NCBI RefSeq assembly: GCF_036010485.1
Contig: NZ_CP108568.1
Location: 2,564,001 to 2,628,000, forward strand
Reading direction: 5' to 3'
Source of the DNA: Streptomyces sp. NBC_01198
Lineage (GTDB): Bacteria > Actinomycetota > Actinomycetes > Streptomycetales > Streptomycetaceae
DNA: 64,000 bases
The translations under genes were made by a program, and so were the position numbers. This document shows, in pieces, positions 40,430 to 48,835 of the stretch (its first letter is position 1; each line of letters opens with the position of its first letter). Under the pieces are notes generated by a model. That model saw only the letters and a program-made list of their open reading frames with translations. It was not told the DNA's origin and ran no database searches.

Positions 40430-42058
40430 ATGCTCACCGTGTTCACCCTGCCCGCCCGGAGAAGATCGTCCGCCGCCGCGTCCGCGGCCCTGGCCGGCGC
40501 CCTGGCCATCGGCGGCCTGGTCGCCCTGGCCCCCACCGCGAGCGCCGGGGAGTTCCTGGCCAACGGCGGTTTCGAGGCCGGGAATCTGAGCGGCTGGTCC
40601 TGCGACGCCGGCGCCGCCGCCGTCACCGGCCAGGCGCACACCGGGACGTACGCGCTCCAGGGCGTACCGTCCGCCTCCGCCACCGGCCAGTGCAAGCAGA
40701 CCGTGAGCGTCGCGCCGAACACCGCGTACACGCTGACCGCCCAGGTCAAGGGCAGTTACGTCTATCTGGGTGTGGACGGCGGCACCAGCACCTGGACGCC
40801 CGGCACCGGCAGCGGCTACGCCAAGTTGAGCGTGTCCTTCACCACCGGCGCGAGCCAGACCAGCGCCGCCGTCTTCGTGCACGGCTGGTACGGGCAGCCC
40901 GCGTATCTGGCCGACGACGTCTCGCTGCAGGGTCCGGGCGGCGGCGCCACCACGCCCCCGACGACCCCGCCGACCACACCGCCGACGACGCCTCCCACCA
41001 CGCCTCCCACCACTCCCCCGACGTCGCCGCCGGCCGCCGGCGGGCTGCCGGCGCACGCGCTGGTCGGCTATCTGCACGAGACGTTCGCCAACGGCTCGGG
41101 CTACACGCGCCTTGCCGACGTTCCCGACAGCTGGGACGTCATCGACCTCGCCTTCGGCGAGTCCAGTTCGCCGACCTCGGGCAGCATCCACTTCAGCCGC
41201 TGCTCGGTCGCGGAGTGCCCCTCGGTCGAGTCGGACGCGGACTTCAAGGCCGCGATCAAGGCCAAGCAGGCCAAGGGCAAGAAGGTGCTGCTGTCGATCG
41301 GCGGCGCCAACGGCGAGGTGCAGCTGACCACCACCGCCGCCCGGGACGCCTTCGTCTCCTCGGTGAGCGGCATCATCGACACGTGGGGCCTGAACGGCAT
41401 CGACATCGACTTCGAGGGCCACTCGCTGTCGCTGAACACCGGCGACACCGACTTCAAGAACCCGACCACTCCGGTGATCGTCAACCTGATCTCGGGGCTG
41501 AAGACCCTCAAGGCCCGTTACGGCAGCGGCTTCGTCCTGACGATGGCGCCTGAGACCTTCTTCGTGCAGCTCGGCTACCAGTTCTACGGCTCCGGCCCCT
41601 TCGGCGGCCAGGACCCGCGGGCGGGCGCCTACCTGCCGGTGATCCACGCCATGCGCGGCGACCTGACGCTGCTGCACGTCCAGGACTACAACTCCGGGCC
41701 GATCATGGGCCTGGACAACCAGTACCACACCATGGGCGGCGCCGACTTCCACATCGCGATGACCGACATGCTGCTCACCGGCTTCCCGGTGGCGGGCAAC
41801 ACCGCCAACACGTTCCCGGCCCTGGCCCCCTCCCAGGTGGCCATCGGCCTGCCCGCCACGACCACCGCGGGCAACGGCTACACCGCTCCCGCCGCCGTCG
41901 ACCAGGCCCTCGACTGCCTGACGAAGAAGACCAACTGCGGCTCCTACCCGACCCACGGCAGCTGGCCCGCCCTGCGCGGCCTGATGACCTGGTCGGTGAA
42001 CTGGGACCACTTCGGCAACTGGGAGTTCTCGAACAACTTCCACCACTACTTCGGCTGA
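40430..42058 (+). CDS. secreted family 18 chitinase with N-terminal carbohydrate-binding module
   Basis: A 542-aa exported endochitinase-like enzyme. It has a signal peptide (residues 1-39), a CBM4_9/CBM16-like module (about 41-168, starting EFLANGGFEAGNLSGW) and a Thr/Pro linker (174-202). The GH18 domain runs from 208 with SIGGANGE and the catalytic LNGIDIDFEG: D325, D327 and E329. The first Asp of DGxDxDxE is Asn here, which occurs in some active enzymes. Y/Q/W residues near VQDYNSGP follow. GAAGGAG precedes ATG 40430. The dre-like repeats upstream imply control by N-acetylglucosamine through DasR. A terminator follows. Confidence 0.93.
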   Translation: MLTVFTLPARRRSSAAASAALAGALAIGGLVALAPTASAGEFLANGGFEAGNLSGWSCDAGAAAVTGQAHTGTYALQGVPSASATGQCKQTVSVAPNTAYTLTAQVKGSYVYLGVDGGTSTWTPGTGSGYAKLSVSFTTGASQTSAAVFVHGWYGQPAYLADDVSLQGPGGGATTPPTTPPTTPPTTPPTTPPTTPPTSPPAAGGLPAHALVGYLHETFANGSGYTRLADVPDSWDVIDLAFGESSSPTSGSIHFSRCSVAECPSVESDADFKAAIKAKQAKGKKVLLSIGGANGEVQLTTTAARDAFVSSVSGIIDTWGLNGIDIDFEGHSLSLNTGDTDFKNPTTPVIVNLISGLKTLKARYGSGFVLTMAPETFFVQLGYQFYGSGPFGGQDPRAGAYLPVIHAMRGDLTLLHVQDYNSGPIMGLDNQYHTMGGADFHIAMTDMLLTGFPVAGNTANTFPALAPSQVAIGLPATTTAGNGYTAPAAVDQALDCLTKKTNCGSYPTHGSWPALRGLMTWSVNWDHFGNWEFSNNFHHYFG

Positions 42059-42071
42059 GGTCCCCCTGGAC

Positions 42072-42112
42072 GCGTACGGCCCGGTCCCGAGGGCGGCGAC
42101 CGGGCCGTACGC
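42072..42112 (+). terminator. hairpin terminator after the chitinase
   Basis: A perfect 15-bp stem (GCGTACGGCCCGGTC at 42072-42086, complement at 42098-42112) with an 11-nt loop lies 13 bp past the chitinase stop. Confidence 0.8.
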
Positions 42113-42129
42113 TTGCGCGCGGCTCCGGC

Positions 42130-42320
42130 TCAGAGCCCGGCGCCTCCGGTCGCGTCGATGACCCGTCCGGTCACCCAGCGGGCCTCGTCGGACGCGAGGA
42201 AGGCCACGACGTCGGCCACGTCCTCCGGCCGCCCGACCCGGCCGAGGGCGGCCAGGGACGCCGTATAGGCCTCGGCCTGCGGATCGCCCCGGAGCCAGGC
42301 AGCGTTGAGTGGATCAGGCG
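42130..42320 (-). pseudogene. C-terminal fragment of a short-chain dehydrogenase
   Basis: About 60 residues ([46 protein letters not shown]) match only the end of an SDR. The Rossmann motif and the YxxxK active site are absent. The fragment stops at the start of the divergent TetR remnant. The loss of about 190 residues at the 5' side points to a deletion that joined the two genes. Confidence 0.8.
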
Positions 42321-42640
42321 TGAAGCGGGGGCGGCCGCCGGAGTTCGACCGCACGACAGCGGTGACCGCTGCGACCTGGCTGTTCCGGGAGCACGGCTAC
42401 GCGGCCACCACCATCGGCGAGCTGACACGGGCGATGGAGACCAAACCCGGCAGCCTGTACGCGGCGTTCGGTGACAAGAAGTCGCTGTTCAAGGAGGTCG
42501 TCCACGTCTACGGACGCTCCCCGCCGGTGCGTTCGTCGGCATCGCCCTGGAAGAGGAGCCGACAGCGCGCGACGCGTTCCGCCGCGTCCTTCGCGAGGCG
42601 GCGGCCGTCTACCCCGACCCCGCCCGAAGCACGGGACTGA
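42320..42640 (+). pseudogene. frameshifted, truncated TetR-family regulator
   Basis: From GTG 42320 the HTH is intact ([60 protein letters not shown]). After YGRS at about 42520 the frame turns to Arg/Ser-rich sequence. Reading one base over restores the family sequence, AGAFVGIALEEEPTARDAF, then LREAAAVYPDPARS. One C lost from the CCCC run would explain this. The restored frame also loses similarity after about 42635, so the ligand domain is missing. It is a pseudogene, probably once the regulator of the adjoining SDR. Confidence 0.85.
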
Positions 42641-42681
42641 GCAGGCCGCGGCAGGACCGTGCGCCAGCGGGGCGGGGTCTG

Positions 42682-43509
42682 TCAGGGGGTGGAAGTGGTG
42701 AAGACGGGCCAGCCGATCTCGGTGCGCCAGTGGGTGTCGTCGGGGGTGTCGCGGCGGCCGACGAGGTAGGACTCGCGGATCGGGCCCTCGACCGCGAGGG
42801 CGTGGCGGGCCACGTAGGCGGCCAGGGTGCCGTAGGCGCGGTCGACCTCGGAGGGTGGGCCGCAGTGCTCGATCACGGCGAGTTCGGTGGCCGGGACCAG
42901 CAGGGGGCGGACCCGGCCGACCGGGCGGACCGGGGCGTCGCAGGGGACGAAGACGGTCACCTCGCCCCGGTGCTGGGTGAACAGCTCGTCGGCGAACACC
43001 CCGCCGGGGTGGCCGGTCTCGGCGAGCCCCTGCCCGGCCACGGTCGCGAACAGCTCGCCCAGCGCCCCCTGGAACCAGGCGGTGCTGTCCTCGGCGTCGA
43101 CGGTCTCGGTGACGGCGGCGGCCTGCACGGCGGCGACGCTGCGCAGCGCGATCCCGGCGGTGGCGCCGGCCGGCGGCGGGGTCAGCAGGTCGCGCAGCGC
43201 CCGCACCGCGCGCTGGGTGCGGCCGAGGTCGGCCTCCAGCCGGCTCAGGTGGGCGGTGATGTGCCGGGTGCGGGTCTGCACGTCGGGCGCGGTCAGCACG
43301 GTCCTGATCTCCTCCAGCGGCATCCCGAGGTCGCGGAAGCGGCGGACCACCTGGGCGGTGGGGATCTGGTCCGTGGAGTACCGCCGGTAGCCGTTCCGCG
43401 GATCGACGCCGGCCGGCTCAAGCAGGCCGATCTCGTGGTAGTGGCGCAGTGTCTTGACGGTCAGGTGGGTGGCCCGGGAGAAGTCGCCGATGGCCAGGTA
43501 GCTCGACAC
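42682..43509 (-). CDS. MerR-family regulator with a GyrI-like ligand domain
   Basis: A 275-aa regulator. Residues 1-75 are a MerR HTH (LAIGDFSRATHLTVKTLRHYHEIGLLEPAGVDPRNGYRRYSTDQI), then a coiled coil (HITAHLSRLEADLGRTQRAVRALRDLL). Residues about 120-275 are a GyrI/SRPBCC-type ligand-binding domain (VFVPCDAPVRPVGRVRPLLVPATELAVIEHCGPPSEVDRAYGTLAAYV). Such proteins often bind drugs or hydrophobic compounds. The GTG at 43509 follows GGGAGG. A typical MerR operator lies immediately upstream and is probably autoregulatory. It is divergent from the SnoaL-like gene. Confidence 0.9.
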   Translation of the reverse strand: MSSYLAIGDFSRATHLTVKTLRHYHEIGLLEPAGVDPRNGYRRYSTDQIPTAQVVRRFRDLGMPLEEIRTVLTAPDVQTRTRHITAHLSRLEADLGRTQRAVRALRDLLTPPPAGATAGIALRSVAAVQAAAVTETVDAEDSTAWFQGALGELFATVAGQGLAETGHPGGVFADELFTQHRGEVTVFVPCDAPVRPVGRVRPLLVPATELAVIEHCGPPSEVDRAYGTLAAYVARHALAVEGPIRESYLVGRRDTPDDTHWRTEIGWPVFTTSTP

Positions 43510-43524
43510 CCTCCCGAGTGTGCG

Positions 43525-43543
43525 CCCTCCGGTAGGGGGAGGG
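43525..43543 (-). promoter_or_regulatory. MerR-type operator with long promoter spacer
   Basis: On the minus strand CCCTCC and GGAGGG frame a 7-bp centre (19 bp in all), between CTGACC (-35, 43547-43542) and CACACT (-10, 43522-43517). The 19-bp spacer is the hallmark of MerR-activated promoters. It reads into the MerR gene. Confidence 0.65.
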
Positions 43544-43647
43544 TCAGCCGGGACGGTGTGCCTTGACCCTCCCGCCGCGGGCCCCCGGACGGTGGTGCCA
43601 CGGCCGCGAACCGCGGCCGGGACCACCGAGCACCGGAGCTGATCCCC

Positions 43648-44055
43648 ATGTCGCAGACCCTCACCACCCCGGACGTCGACCTGATCGTGGCGCGCTACAT
43701 CGCCGTGTGGAACGAGCCCGACGCCGGCGAACGCGCCCGCGCCGTCGCCGGGCTGTGGCGCGAGGACGGCGTCGAGTTCGTCGAGGGCGCGCGGTTCAGC
43801 GGCCTAGACGGCCTCGTGGACCGGGTCGCCGAGGCGCACACCGCCTTCGTGGCCTCAGGCCTCTACACCGTGACGCACGACGGCGAGGTCTCCGTGCACG
43901 ACCGCCTGGTCGTCCTCACCATCCAGCTGGCGCACGCCCGCGGCGAGCACGCCGGGGACGTGGCCTGGGCGGCACGGGTCTTCCTCGTCCTGGACGCCGA
44001 CGGGCGGATCAGCGAGGACTACCACCTGACGGTGCAGCCGCTGCCCGCCGCGTAG
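43648..44055 (+). CDS. SnoaL-like (NTF2-fold) protein
   Basis: A 135-aa protein with the SnoaL/NTF2 cone fold pattern: IVARYIAVWNEPDAGERARAVAGLWREDGVEF, a central SGLDGLVDRVAEAHTAF and strands VVLTIQLAHARG and VFLVLDADGRISEDYHLTVQPL. Members are cyclases, isomerases or binding proteins. No catalytic pair is certain. It is divergent from the MerR regulator, whose operator region it shares, so it may be induced by the same ligand. It is convergent with the ECF sigma gene 3 bp away. Confidence 0.85.
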   Translation: MSQTLTTPDVDLIVARYIAVWNEPDAGERARAVAGLWREDGVEFVEGARFSGLDGLVDRVAEAHTAFVASGLYTVTHDGEVSVHDRLVVLTIQLAHARGEHAGDVAWAARVFLVLDADGRISEDYHLTVQPLPAA

Positions 44056-44058
44056 CCG

Positions 44059-45054
44059 TTATCGGAGCGCGCCCCCCTCCGGCAGGATCAGGGGCAGGCC
44101 GAACGCCGGGAAGAGGTCGGGCCCGAAGGTCGTGATCTCGGCGATCGCCCCGTCCCTGATCCGCAGGACGTCGAATTTGAAGGCCCGGTGGGCGGTGTCG
44201 CCCGGGCGGCGCAGATAGCTGGCCGCGGTCGGCATCCGGTTGGCGCGGGTCGCCACCAGCCGCCAGTCGCCGCCGAGTTCGGGTCCGAACGCCTGGGCGA
44301 GCAGCGGGGCGATGGCGTCGCGGCCGTCGTAGCACATCGGGTGGGGCGGCATCGTGACCCGCAGGTCCTGCGCCGACAGCGCGATCGCGGCCGCCGCGTC
44401 ACCGCTCTCGTGGGCGGCGATGAAACGGTCAAGCAGGTCGCGTTCCTCCGCGCTGGTCTCCCCCGCACTCCAGTCGCTGCGGCGGGCCGGTACGTGCACC
44501 CGCATGGTCGCCCTGGCCCGTTGCAGCGCGCTGTTGGCGGCGGCCACGCTCGTCCCCAGCAGCTCGGCCGACTCCCCCGCCGGCCAGCCGAGCACGTCGC
44601 GCGCCACGAAGGCGGCCCGCTGGCGCGGCGGCAGCACCTGCAGGGCGGCCAGGAAGGCCAGCTCGATGGTCTCCCGGTCCACCACGACCGCGTCGGGCTC
44701 CTCGGCGACCGGGGCGACCTCGTCCAGCTGCCCGTCGGGGTAGGGCTGCAGCCAGGGCACCTCGGCGAAGGACGCCACCGTGGTCAGCCGGCGCGAGCTG
44801 CGCCGCAGCAGGTCGAGGCAGACGTTGGTGGCGATCCGGTAGAGCCAGGGCCGCAACCCGGTGTCGTCGGTGAGGGTGTCGCGGGCCTTCCAGGCCCGCA
44901 GCAGCGCCTCCTGGACGGCGTCCTCGGCCTCGTCGTACGAGGCGAGCATCCGGTAGCAGTGGATGTGCAGTTCGCGCCGGTGGCGTTCGGCGCGCGCGGC
45001 GAATCCGCTGTCGTCGCCGGTCGCCGGGCCGGCCGACGGGGTCGCGGGGGTCAT
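44059..45054 (-). CDS. ECF sigma factor with C-terminal SnoaL domain
   Basis: A 331-aa sigma factor of the long ECF type (SigG/SigJ-like). Region 2 is HIHCYRMLASYDEAEDAVQEALLRAWKARD with LRPWLYRIATNVCLDLLRR. Region 4 is LQVLPPRQRAAFVARDVLGWPAGESAELLGTSVAAANSALQRARATM. Residues about 205-331 are a SnoaL-like domain (DLLDRFIAAHESGDAAAAIALSAQDLRVTMPP) that replaces a separate anti-sigma factor in this group. It lies 82 bp downstream of the divergent SDR in the same direction, so the SDR may be in its regulon or transcript. Confidence 0.92.
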   Translation of the reverse strand: MTPATPSAGPATGDDSGFAARAERHRRELHIHCYRMLASYDEAEDAVQEALLRAWKARDTLTDDTGLRPWLYRIATNVCLDLLRRSSRRLTTVASFAEVPWLQPYPDGQLDEVAPVAEEPDAVVVDRETIELAFLAALQVLPPRQRAAFVARDVLGWPAGESAELLGTSVAAANSALQRARATMRVHVPARRSDWSAGETSAEERDLLDRFIAAHESGDAAAAIALSAQDLRVTMPPHPMCYDGRDAIAPLLAQAFGPELGGDWRLVATRANRMPTAASYLRRPGDTAHRAFKFDVLRIRDGAIAEITTFGPDLFPAFGLPLILPEGGALR

Positions 45055-45136
45055 GGTGTCGCCTCCTGGGGCTGGGGCTGCTGACTGCCGGGCTGCTGCT
45101 GGCTGCTGTGGCCGGTCCCTGTGCTCACCGCGCTGT

Positions 45137-45931
45137 CTACCGCAGAACGAGGCCGGCCGACACGTTGACCATGGTGCCGGTCAGGCCCGCAGCGCCGTCC
45201 GAGGCGAGGAAGGCAGCGGTGGACGCGATGTCCGCGAGCCGCGGGTTGCGGCGGAGGACCGACATCGCGGCGATGGCGTCCAGCGCCACCTGCGGGTCCG
45301 GCGGTGCCTGGTCGCCGGCGACCGCGGCCAGCTTCTCCTTGGTCAGGGTCTCGGCGACGCCCGCGGTCCAGATGCCGCAGACCCGCACGCCCTGCGGGCC
45401 GTTCTCTGCGGCCAGGTAGCGCATGAAGGTCTCGGTGGCCGCGTCGGCGGGTCCGGTGCTGCCCATGCCGGGCATGGCGCCGCCGCCGGAGCCGCTGTTG
45501 AGGTGCAGGATCACCCCGGAGCCCTTGACGGCCATCCGGCGGGCGGCGCCGCCCGCGGTGTGGAGCGCGCTGAGCAGGCCGTTGTCGACGGCCCGCAGCA
45601 GATCGGCGGGCGCCATCGCGGTGAGCGGCACGCCCTGGACGTCACCGCGGGTGACGAGGTTGAACGAGACGTCGACGCCGCCGGCGGTCGTGACGACGTG
45701 GTCCAGGTGCGCCTCGACGGCCGCCTGGTCCAGGGCGTCGACGACGGCGGCCTCCGCCCGGCCGCCCGCGGCGGAGATGGCGTCGACCACGGTGTCGAGG
45801 ACGGCGCGGGTGCGGCCGGCGACGAAGACCCGGGCGCCCTGCCGGGCGAACTCCGTGGCCACCGCCGCGCCGATGCTGCCGCCGCCACCGTAGATCACCG
45901 CGGTCTTGCCTTCGAGGATGCTGCCGGTCAT
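45137..45931 (-). CDS. short-chain dehydrogenase/reductase lacking the usual catalytic Tyr-Lys
   Basis: A 264-aa SDR-fold protein. VIYGGGGSIGAAVATEFARQGARVFVAGR is the NAD(P)-binding start, and the strand before the active site, GVILHLNSGSGGG, keeps the Ser. Where YxxxKAATE is expected the sequence is TGPADAATETFMRYLAAENGPQGVRV, so Tyr is Thr and Lys is Asp. It may bind cofactor without classical SDR catalysis or use other residues. The ATG at 45931 gives a normal-length protein. It is followed by the ECF sigma gene. Confidence 0.85.
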   Translation of the reverse strand: MTGSILEGKTAVIYGGGGSIGAAVATEFARQGARVFVAGRTRAVLDTVVDAISAAGGRAEAAVVDALDQAAVEAHLDHVVTTAGGVDVSFNLVTRGDVQGVPLTAMAPADLLRAVDNGLLSALHTAGGAARRMAVKGSGVILHLNSGSGGGAMPGMGSTGPADAATETFMRYLAAENGPQGVRVCGIWTAGVAETLTKEKLAAVAGDQAPPDPQVALDAIAAMSVLRRNPRLADIASTAAFLASDGAAGLTGTMVNVSAGLVLR

Positions 45932-46174
45932 GTCGGTCTCCAGAGGTGTCGGTCCGAGCGGTCGGTGCGCTCGGTTGCCGGTGTAACGACACGGGCCGCG
46001 GAAACTCATCGGTGCGCCGGTGTAGCGGTGGACGTGTGGGGAATGTCGGAAAAGCAAGCGGAGACGATCACTCGCCGGAGTGACCCACTTGGGCGGAATT
46101 GCCCCGCTCCGCTGTCGAAGATATGACAACCTGTGACACGATCCTGAGGGCTCGTCACATGGAGGACAAAGGGG

Positions 46175-47455
46175 ATGCTGGTGGCTCGCAAGACCAGGAC
46201 CTGGCTTCGCGCCGCCGTGGTGTGCGGCGCGCTGCTCGCTTCCGCGGCCCTGTCGCTGCCCGCCGCCCAGCGGGCCGCGGCGCGGCCGTACGAGCCGTCG
46301 GTCCCGTCCCCGGCCGCCACCTCCGCGCCCGCCGCCGACCCCGATACCGCCGGGCCGGGCGACCCCGGGCTCCCCGACGCTCCCGACGTCCCCGCCCCGA
46401 GCCGGGAACCCGCGGTGCCCAGCCCGACCACGACCGCGGACCCGGCCTCGCTGCCTGACCTGCTGGCCCAGCTGCGCTCCCTCTACCAGCAGACGGAGGC
46501 GGCCACCGAGTCGTACAACAAGGCCAAGGAGACCGCCGACCAGCAGCGGGCGAAGGCCGAGGCGCTGGACACCCAGCTCGCCGACCAGCGCACGAAGGTC
46601 GCCGCAGGGCGGGACCAGGTCGGGCTGTTGGCCCGGCAGCTGTACCGCACCGGCGGGGCGTCGCCGTATCTGTCGATGCTGGACGGGGAGAGCCCGCAGG
46701 ACTTCTTCGGGCTGCTGCACGTCGCCAAGCGGGCCGTCGGGCACCAGCAGAACGTGGTGGACGGCCTGACCGCGGGCGAGGACCGGCTCGCCGCGCTCAA
46801 CGCCCAGGCCCAGCGGGCCCTGGACGCCGCGCAGGTCGCGCAGAGCAAGCAGGCCGCGCAGAAGACGCAGATCGAGACGCACCTGCGGCAGGTCGAGGCG
46901 CTGCTCGCCGGGCTCAGCGGGGTGCAGATCAGCGATCTGGAAGCGCTGGAGAAGCAGGGCGCTGACAAGGCGCAGCAGGAGTTCATGGACTCCAAGGCGC
47001 TCGGGCAGGACCCGGCCCTGCGGGCCCCCTCCAAGAGCGGTGACCGGGCGATCGACTACGCCTTCGACCAGCTCGGCAAGCCGTATGTGTGGGGCGCCGA
47101 GGGCCCCAAGTCGTTCGACTGCTCGGGCCTGACCTCGCAGGCCTGGTCGCACGCCGGTGTCACCGTCCCGCGCACCGCGGAGGAGCAGTGGGCGCGGCTG
47201 CCGCATGTGCCGCTGTCCCTGCTGCGCCCGGGTGACCTGGTCGTCTACTTCCCCGGCGCCACCCATGTGGCCCTCTACATCGGCGACGGCCTGGTCATCC
47301 AGGCCCCGCACACCGGTGCGGTGGTCACGGTCTCGCCGATCGCCGCCAACCCCATCCTCGGCGCGGTCCGCCCCGACCTGGGCGCCCAGCCGCTGAAGGA
47401 CTACCGGCCGCGCGCGATCCCGCCGCAGACCGGCTGGCCGGAGCCGCTGGGCTGA
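46175..47455 (+). CDS. secreted NlpC/P60 peptidoglycan hydrolase
   Basis: A 426-aa exported hydrolase. A signal peptide (TWLRAAVVCGALLASAALSLPAAQRAAA) is followed by a Pro/Ala-rich region to about 92. A coiled coil runs from about 93 to 270 (LAQLRSLYQQTEAATESYNKAKETADQQRAKAEALDTQL). The NlpC/P60 domain spans 290-400 with C316 in FDCSGLTSQAW, H364 in ATHVALYIGDG and H379 in the HTG motif. It should cut D-gamma-Glu-diaminopimelate bonds in the cell wall, with the coiled coil controlling access, as in RipA/SwlA-type proteins. ATG 46175 has GGAGG upstream. Confidence 0.93.
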   Translation: MLVARKTRTWLRAAVVCGALLASAALSLPAAQRAAARPYEPSVPSPAATSAPAADPDTAGPGDPGLPDAPDVPAPSREPAVPSPTTTADPASLPDLLAQLRSLYQQTEAATESYNKAKETADQQRAKAEALDTQLADQRTKVAAGRDQVGLLARQLYRTGGASPYLSMLDGESPQDFFGLLHVAKRAVGHQQNVVDGLTAGEDRLAALNAQAQRALDAAQVAQSKQAAQKTQIETHLRQVEALLAGLSGVQISDLEALEKQGADKAQQEFMDSKALGQDPALRAPSKSGDRAIDYAFDQLGKPYVWGAEGPKSFDCSGLTSQAWSHAGVTVPRTAEEQWARLPHVPLSLLRPGDLVVYFPGATHVALYIGDGLVIQAPHTGAVVTVSPIAANPILGAVRPDLGAQPLKDYRPRAIPPQTGWPEPLG

Positions 47456-47489
47456 CCGGGCGGGGCTGAAGCGCGGGGCAGGGCGGTGG

Positions 47490-48749
47490 CTAGGGTGCGC
47501 AGGTCGCCAGGTAGTCCGCGGCGGCCCGGGGGTCGTAGAAACACTCGGCGAGGTCGGCGGGATCGTCGAAGCCGTTGGCGATCAGGTCGGCGACCTGCGG
47601 CATGCTCTCGGCGGCGGCGAGCAGCGCCTGTACATGCTCGGCAGGGGGCGCCAGCATCGTGTTGGTCCACCGGGTGGAGGGGCCGGCCTCGGACCAGAAG
47701 CGGTCGAAGGCGGCCTGCATCCACCGGCGGTCGAAGGGCCGGTCGCCCTGCTCGGTGATGCTCGCCAGGTAACGGGCCGCGCACTTGGCCGCGTTGTTCG
47801 ACCCCTGGCCGGTGAGCGGGTCGTTGGCGACGACCACGTCCGCGGCGCCCAGCACCAGCCCGCCCGCGGGCAGTTCGCCGACCGGTACGCGTACGGTCGG
47901 GGTGAAGCTGCCCACCAGGGTCGCTTTCGCGTCGGTCAACTCGACGGCGGAGGCCCGCTCGTGCTCCCACGGCGTGAAGCGGCGCATCAGGTCGAGCGTC
48001 AGGCGCAGGTGCTCCGCCGGGTCCGTGACGGACTCGAAGACGTCGAGGGGGCCGCCGGGCAGTCCCTCCCAGAACAGGATGTCGCAGTGGCCCGAGGTGG
48101 TCAGGGCCGGGATGACGATCAGCTCGCCGACGCCGGGCACCAGATTGCAGCGGACCGCGAGGGTGTCGGGGTGCTCGGGGCGCGGGCCCAGGCCGTGGAC
48201 GTAGGCGACGGCGAGTACGCGCTGGGGGGTGTCGTAGGGCGAACGGGCCGGGTCCGGGCCGAACATCGCGACGGTCTCGCCCTTGCCCGCCGCGACCACG
48301 ACCAGGTCGTAGGCGAGCGAGAAGTAGTCGAGGTCGGCGACGGTCGCGGCGTGGATGACGACCTTGCCGCCGCGCTCCGCGAAGGTCTCCAGCCAGCCGG
48401 CCATCTTCACCCGCTGGTCCACCGACTGCGCGGGGGCGTCGAGGCGGCCGAGCCAGTCGACGGCGCGGGCCGTGCCGGGGGCGGTGCCGTGCGCCGGGTC
48501 GGGGCCGGCGGCGACGGATATGCCCAGGCCGGTTATTCGCGGTGCCTGGTCCGCCCATAAGTCCAGGCCCTCCGCCCGCTCGTGGGCCAGCGCGGTGCCG
48601 AACATGCACTGGGTGGAGGTGACCCGGCCGCCGCGTATCTCGTCGGCCGTACGGTTGGACACCACGGTGACGTCGTAGTCACGGGCCTGCAGGCCGAGGG
48701 CCAGCTGGAGGCCGGCCTGACCGGCTCCGACGATGAGTATCTTGCGCAC
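47490..48749 (-). CDS. styrene monooxygenase StyA-like flavoprotein
   Basis: A 419-aa FAD-binding group E-type monooxygenase. It has ILIVGAGQAGLQLALGLQARDYDVTVVSNR at the N-terminus and IRGGRVTSTQCMFGTALAHER, which is characteristic of styrene/indole monooxygenases. VVVAAGKGE comes next, and GLVLGAADVVVANDPLTGQGSNNAAKCA is the second FAD motif. Such enzymes epoxidise aromatic alkenes or indole using FADH2 from a separate reductase; no reductase gene is adjacent. It lies 86 bp downstream of cvnD in the same direction, a position filled by cytochrome P450 genes in some conservons. Confidence 0.9.
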   Translation of the reverse strand: MRKILIVGAGQAGLQLALGLQARDYDVTVVSNRTADEIRGGRVTSTQCMFGTALAHERAEGLDLWADQAPRITGLGISVAAGPDPAHGTAPGTARAVDWLGRLDAPAQSVDQRVKMAGWLETFAERGGKVVIHAATVADLDYFSLAYDLVVVAAGKGETVAMFGPDPARSPYDTPQRVLAVAYVHGLGPRPEHPDTLAVRCNLVPGVGELIVIPALTTSGHCDILFWEGLPGGPLDVFESVTDPAEHLRLTLDLMRRFTPWEHERASAVELTDAKATLVGSFTPTVRVPVGELPAGGLVLGAADVVVANDPLTGQGSNNAAKCAARYLASITEQGDRPFDRRWMQAAFDRFWSEAGPSTRWTNTMLAPPAEHVQALLAAAESMPQVADLIANGFDDPADLAECFYDPRAAADYLATCAP

Positions 48750-48835
48750 GGCGCCCCGCTTCGGGTCGGATCAGGTCGGGTCAGATGGGGTCGGTTCCGG
48801 TCGGTCAGGTCTGATCATGCGGGCAACGGCCCCGG

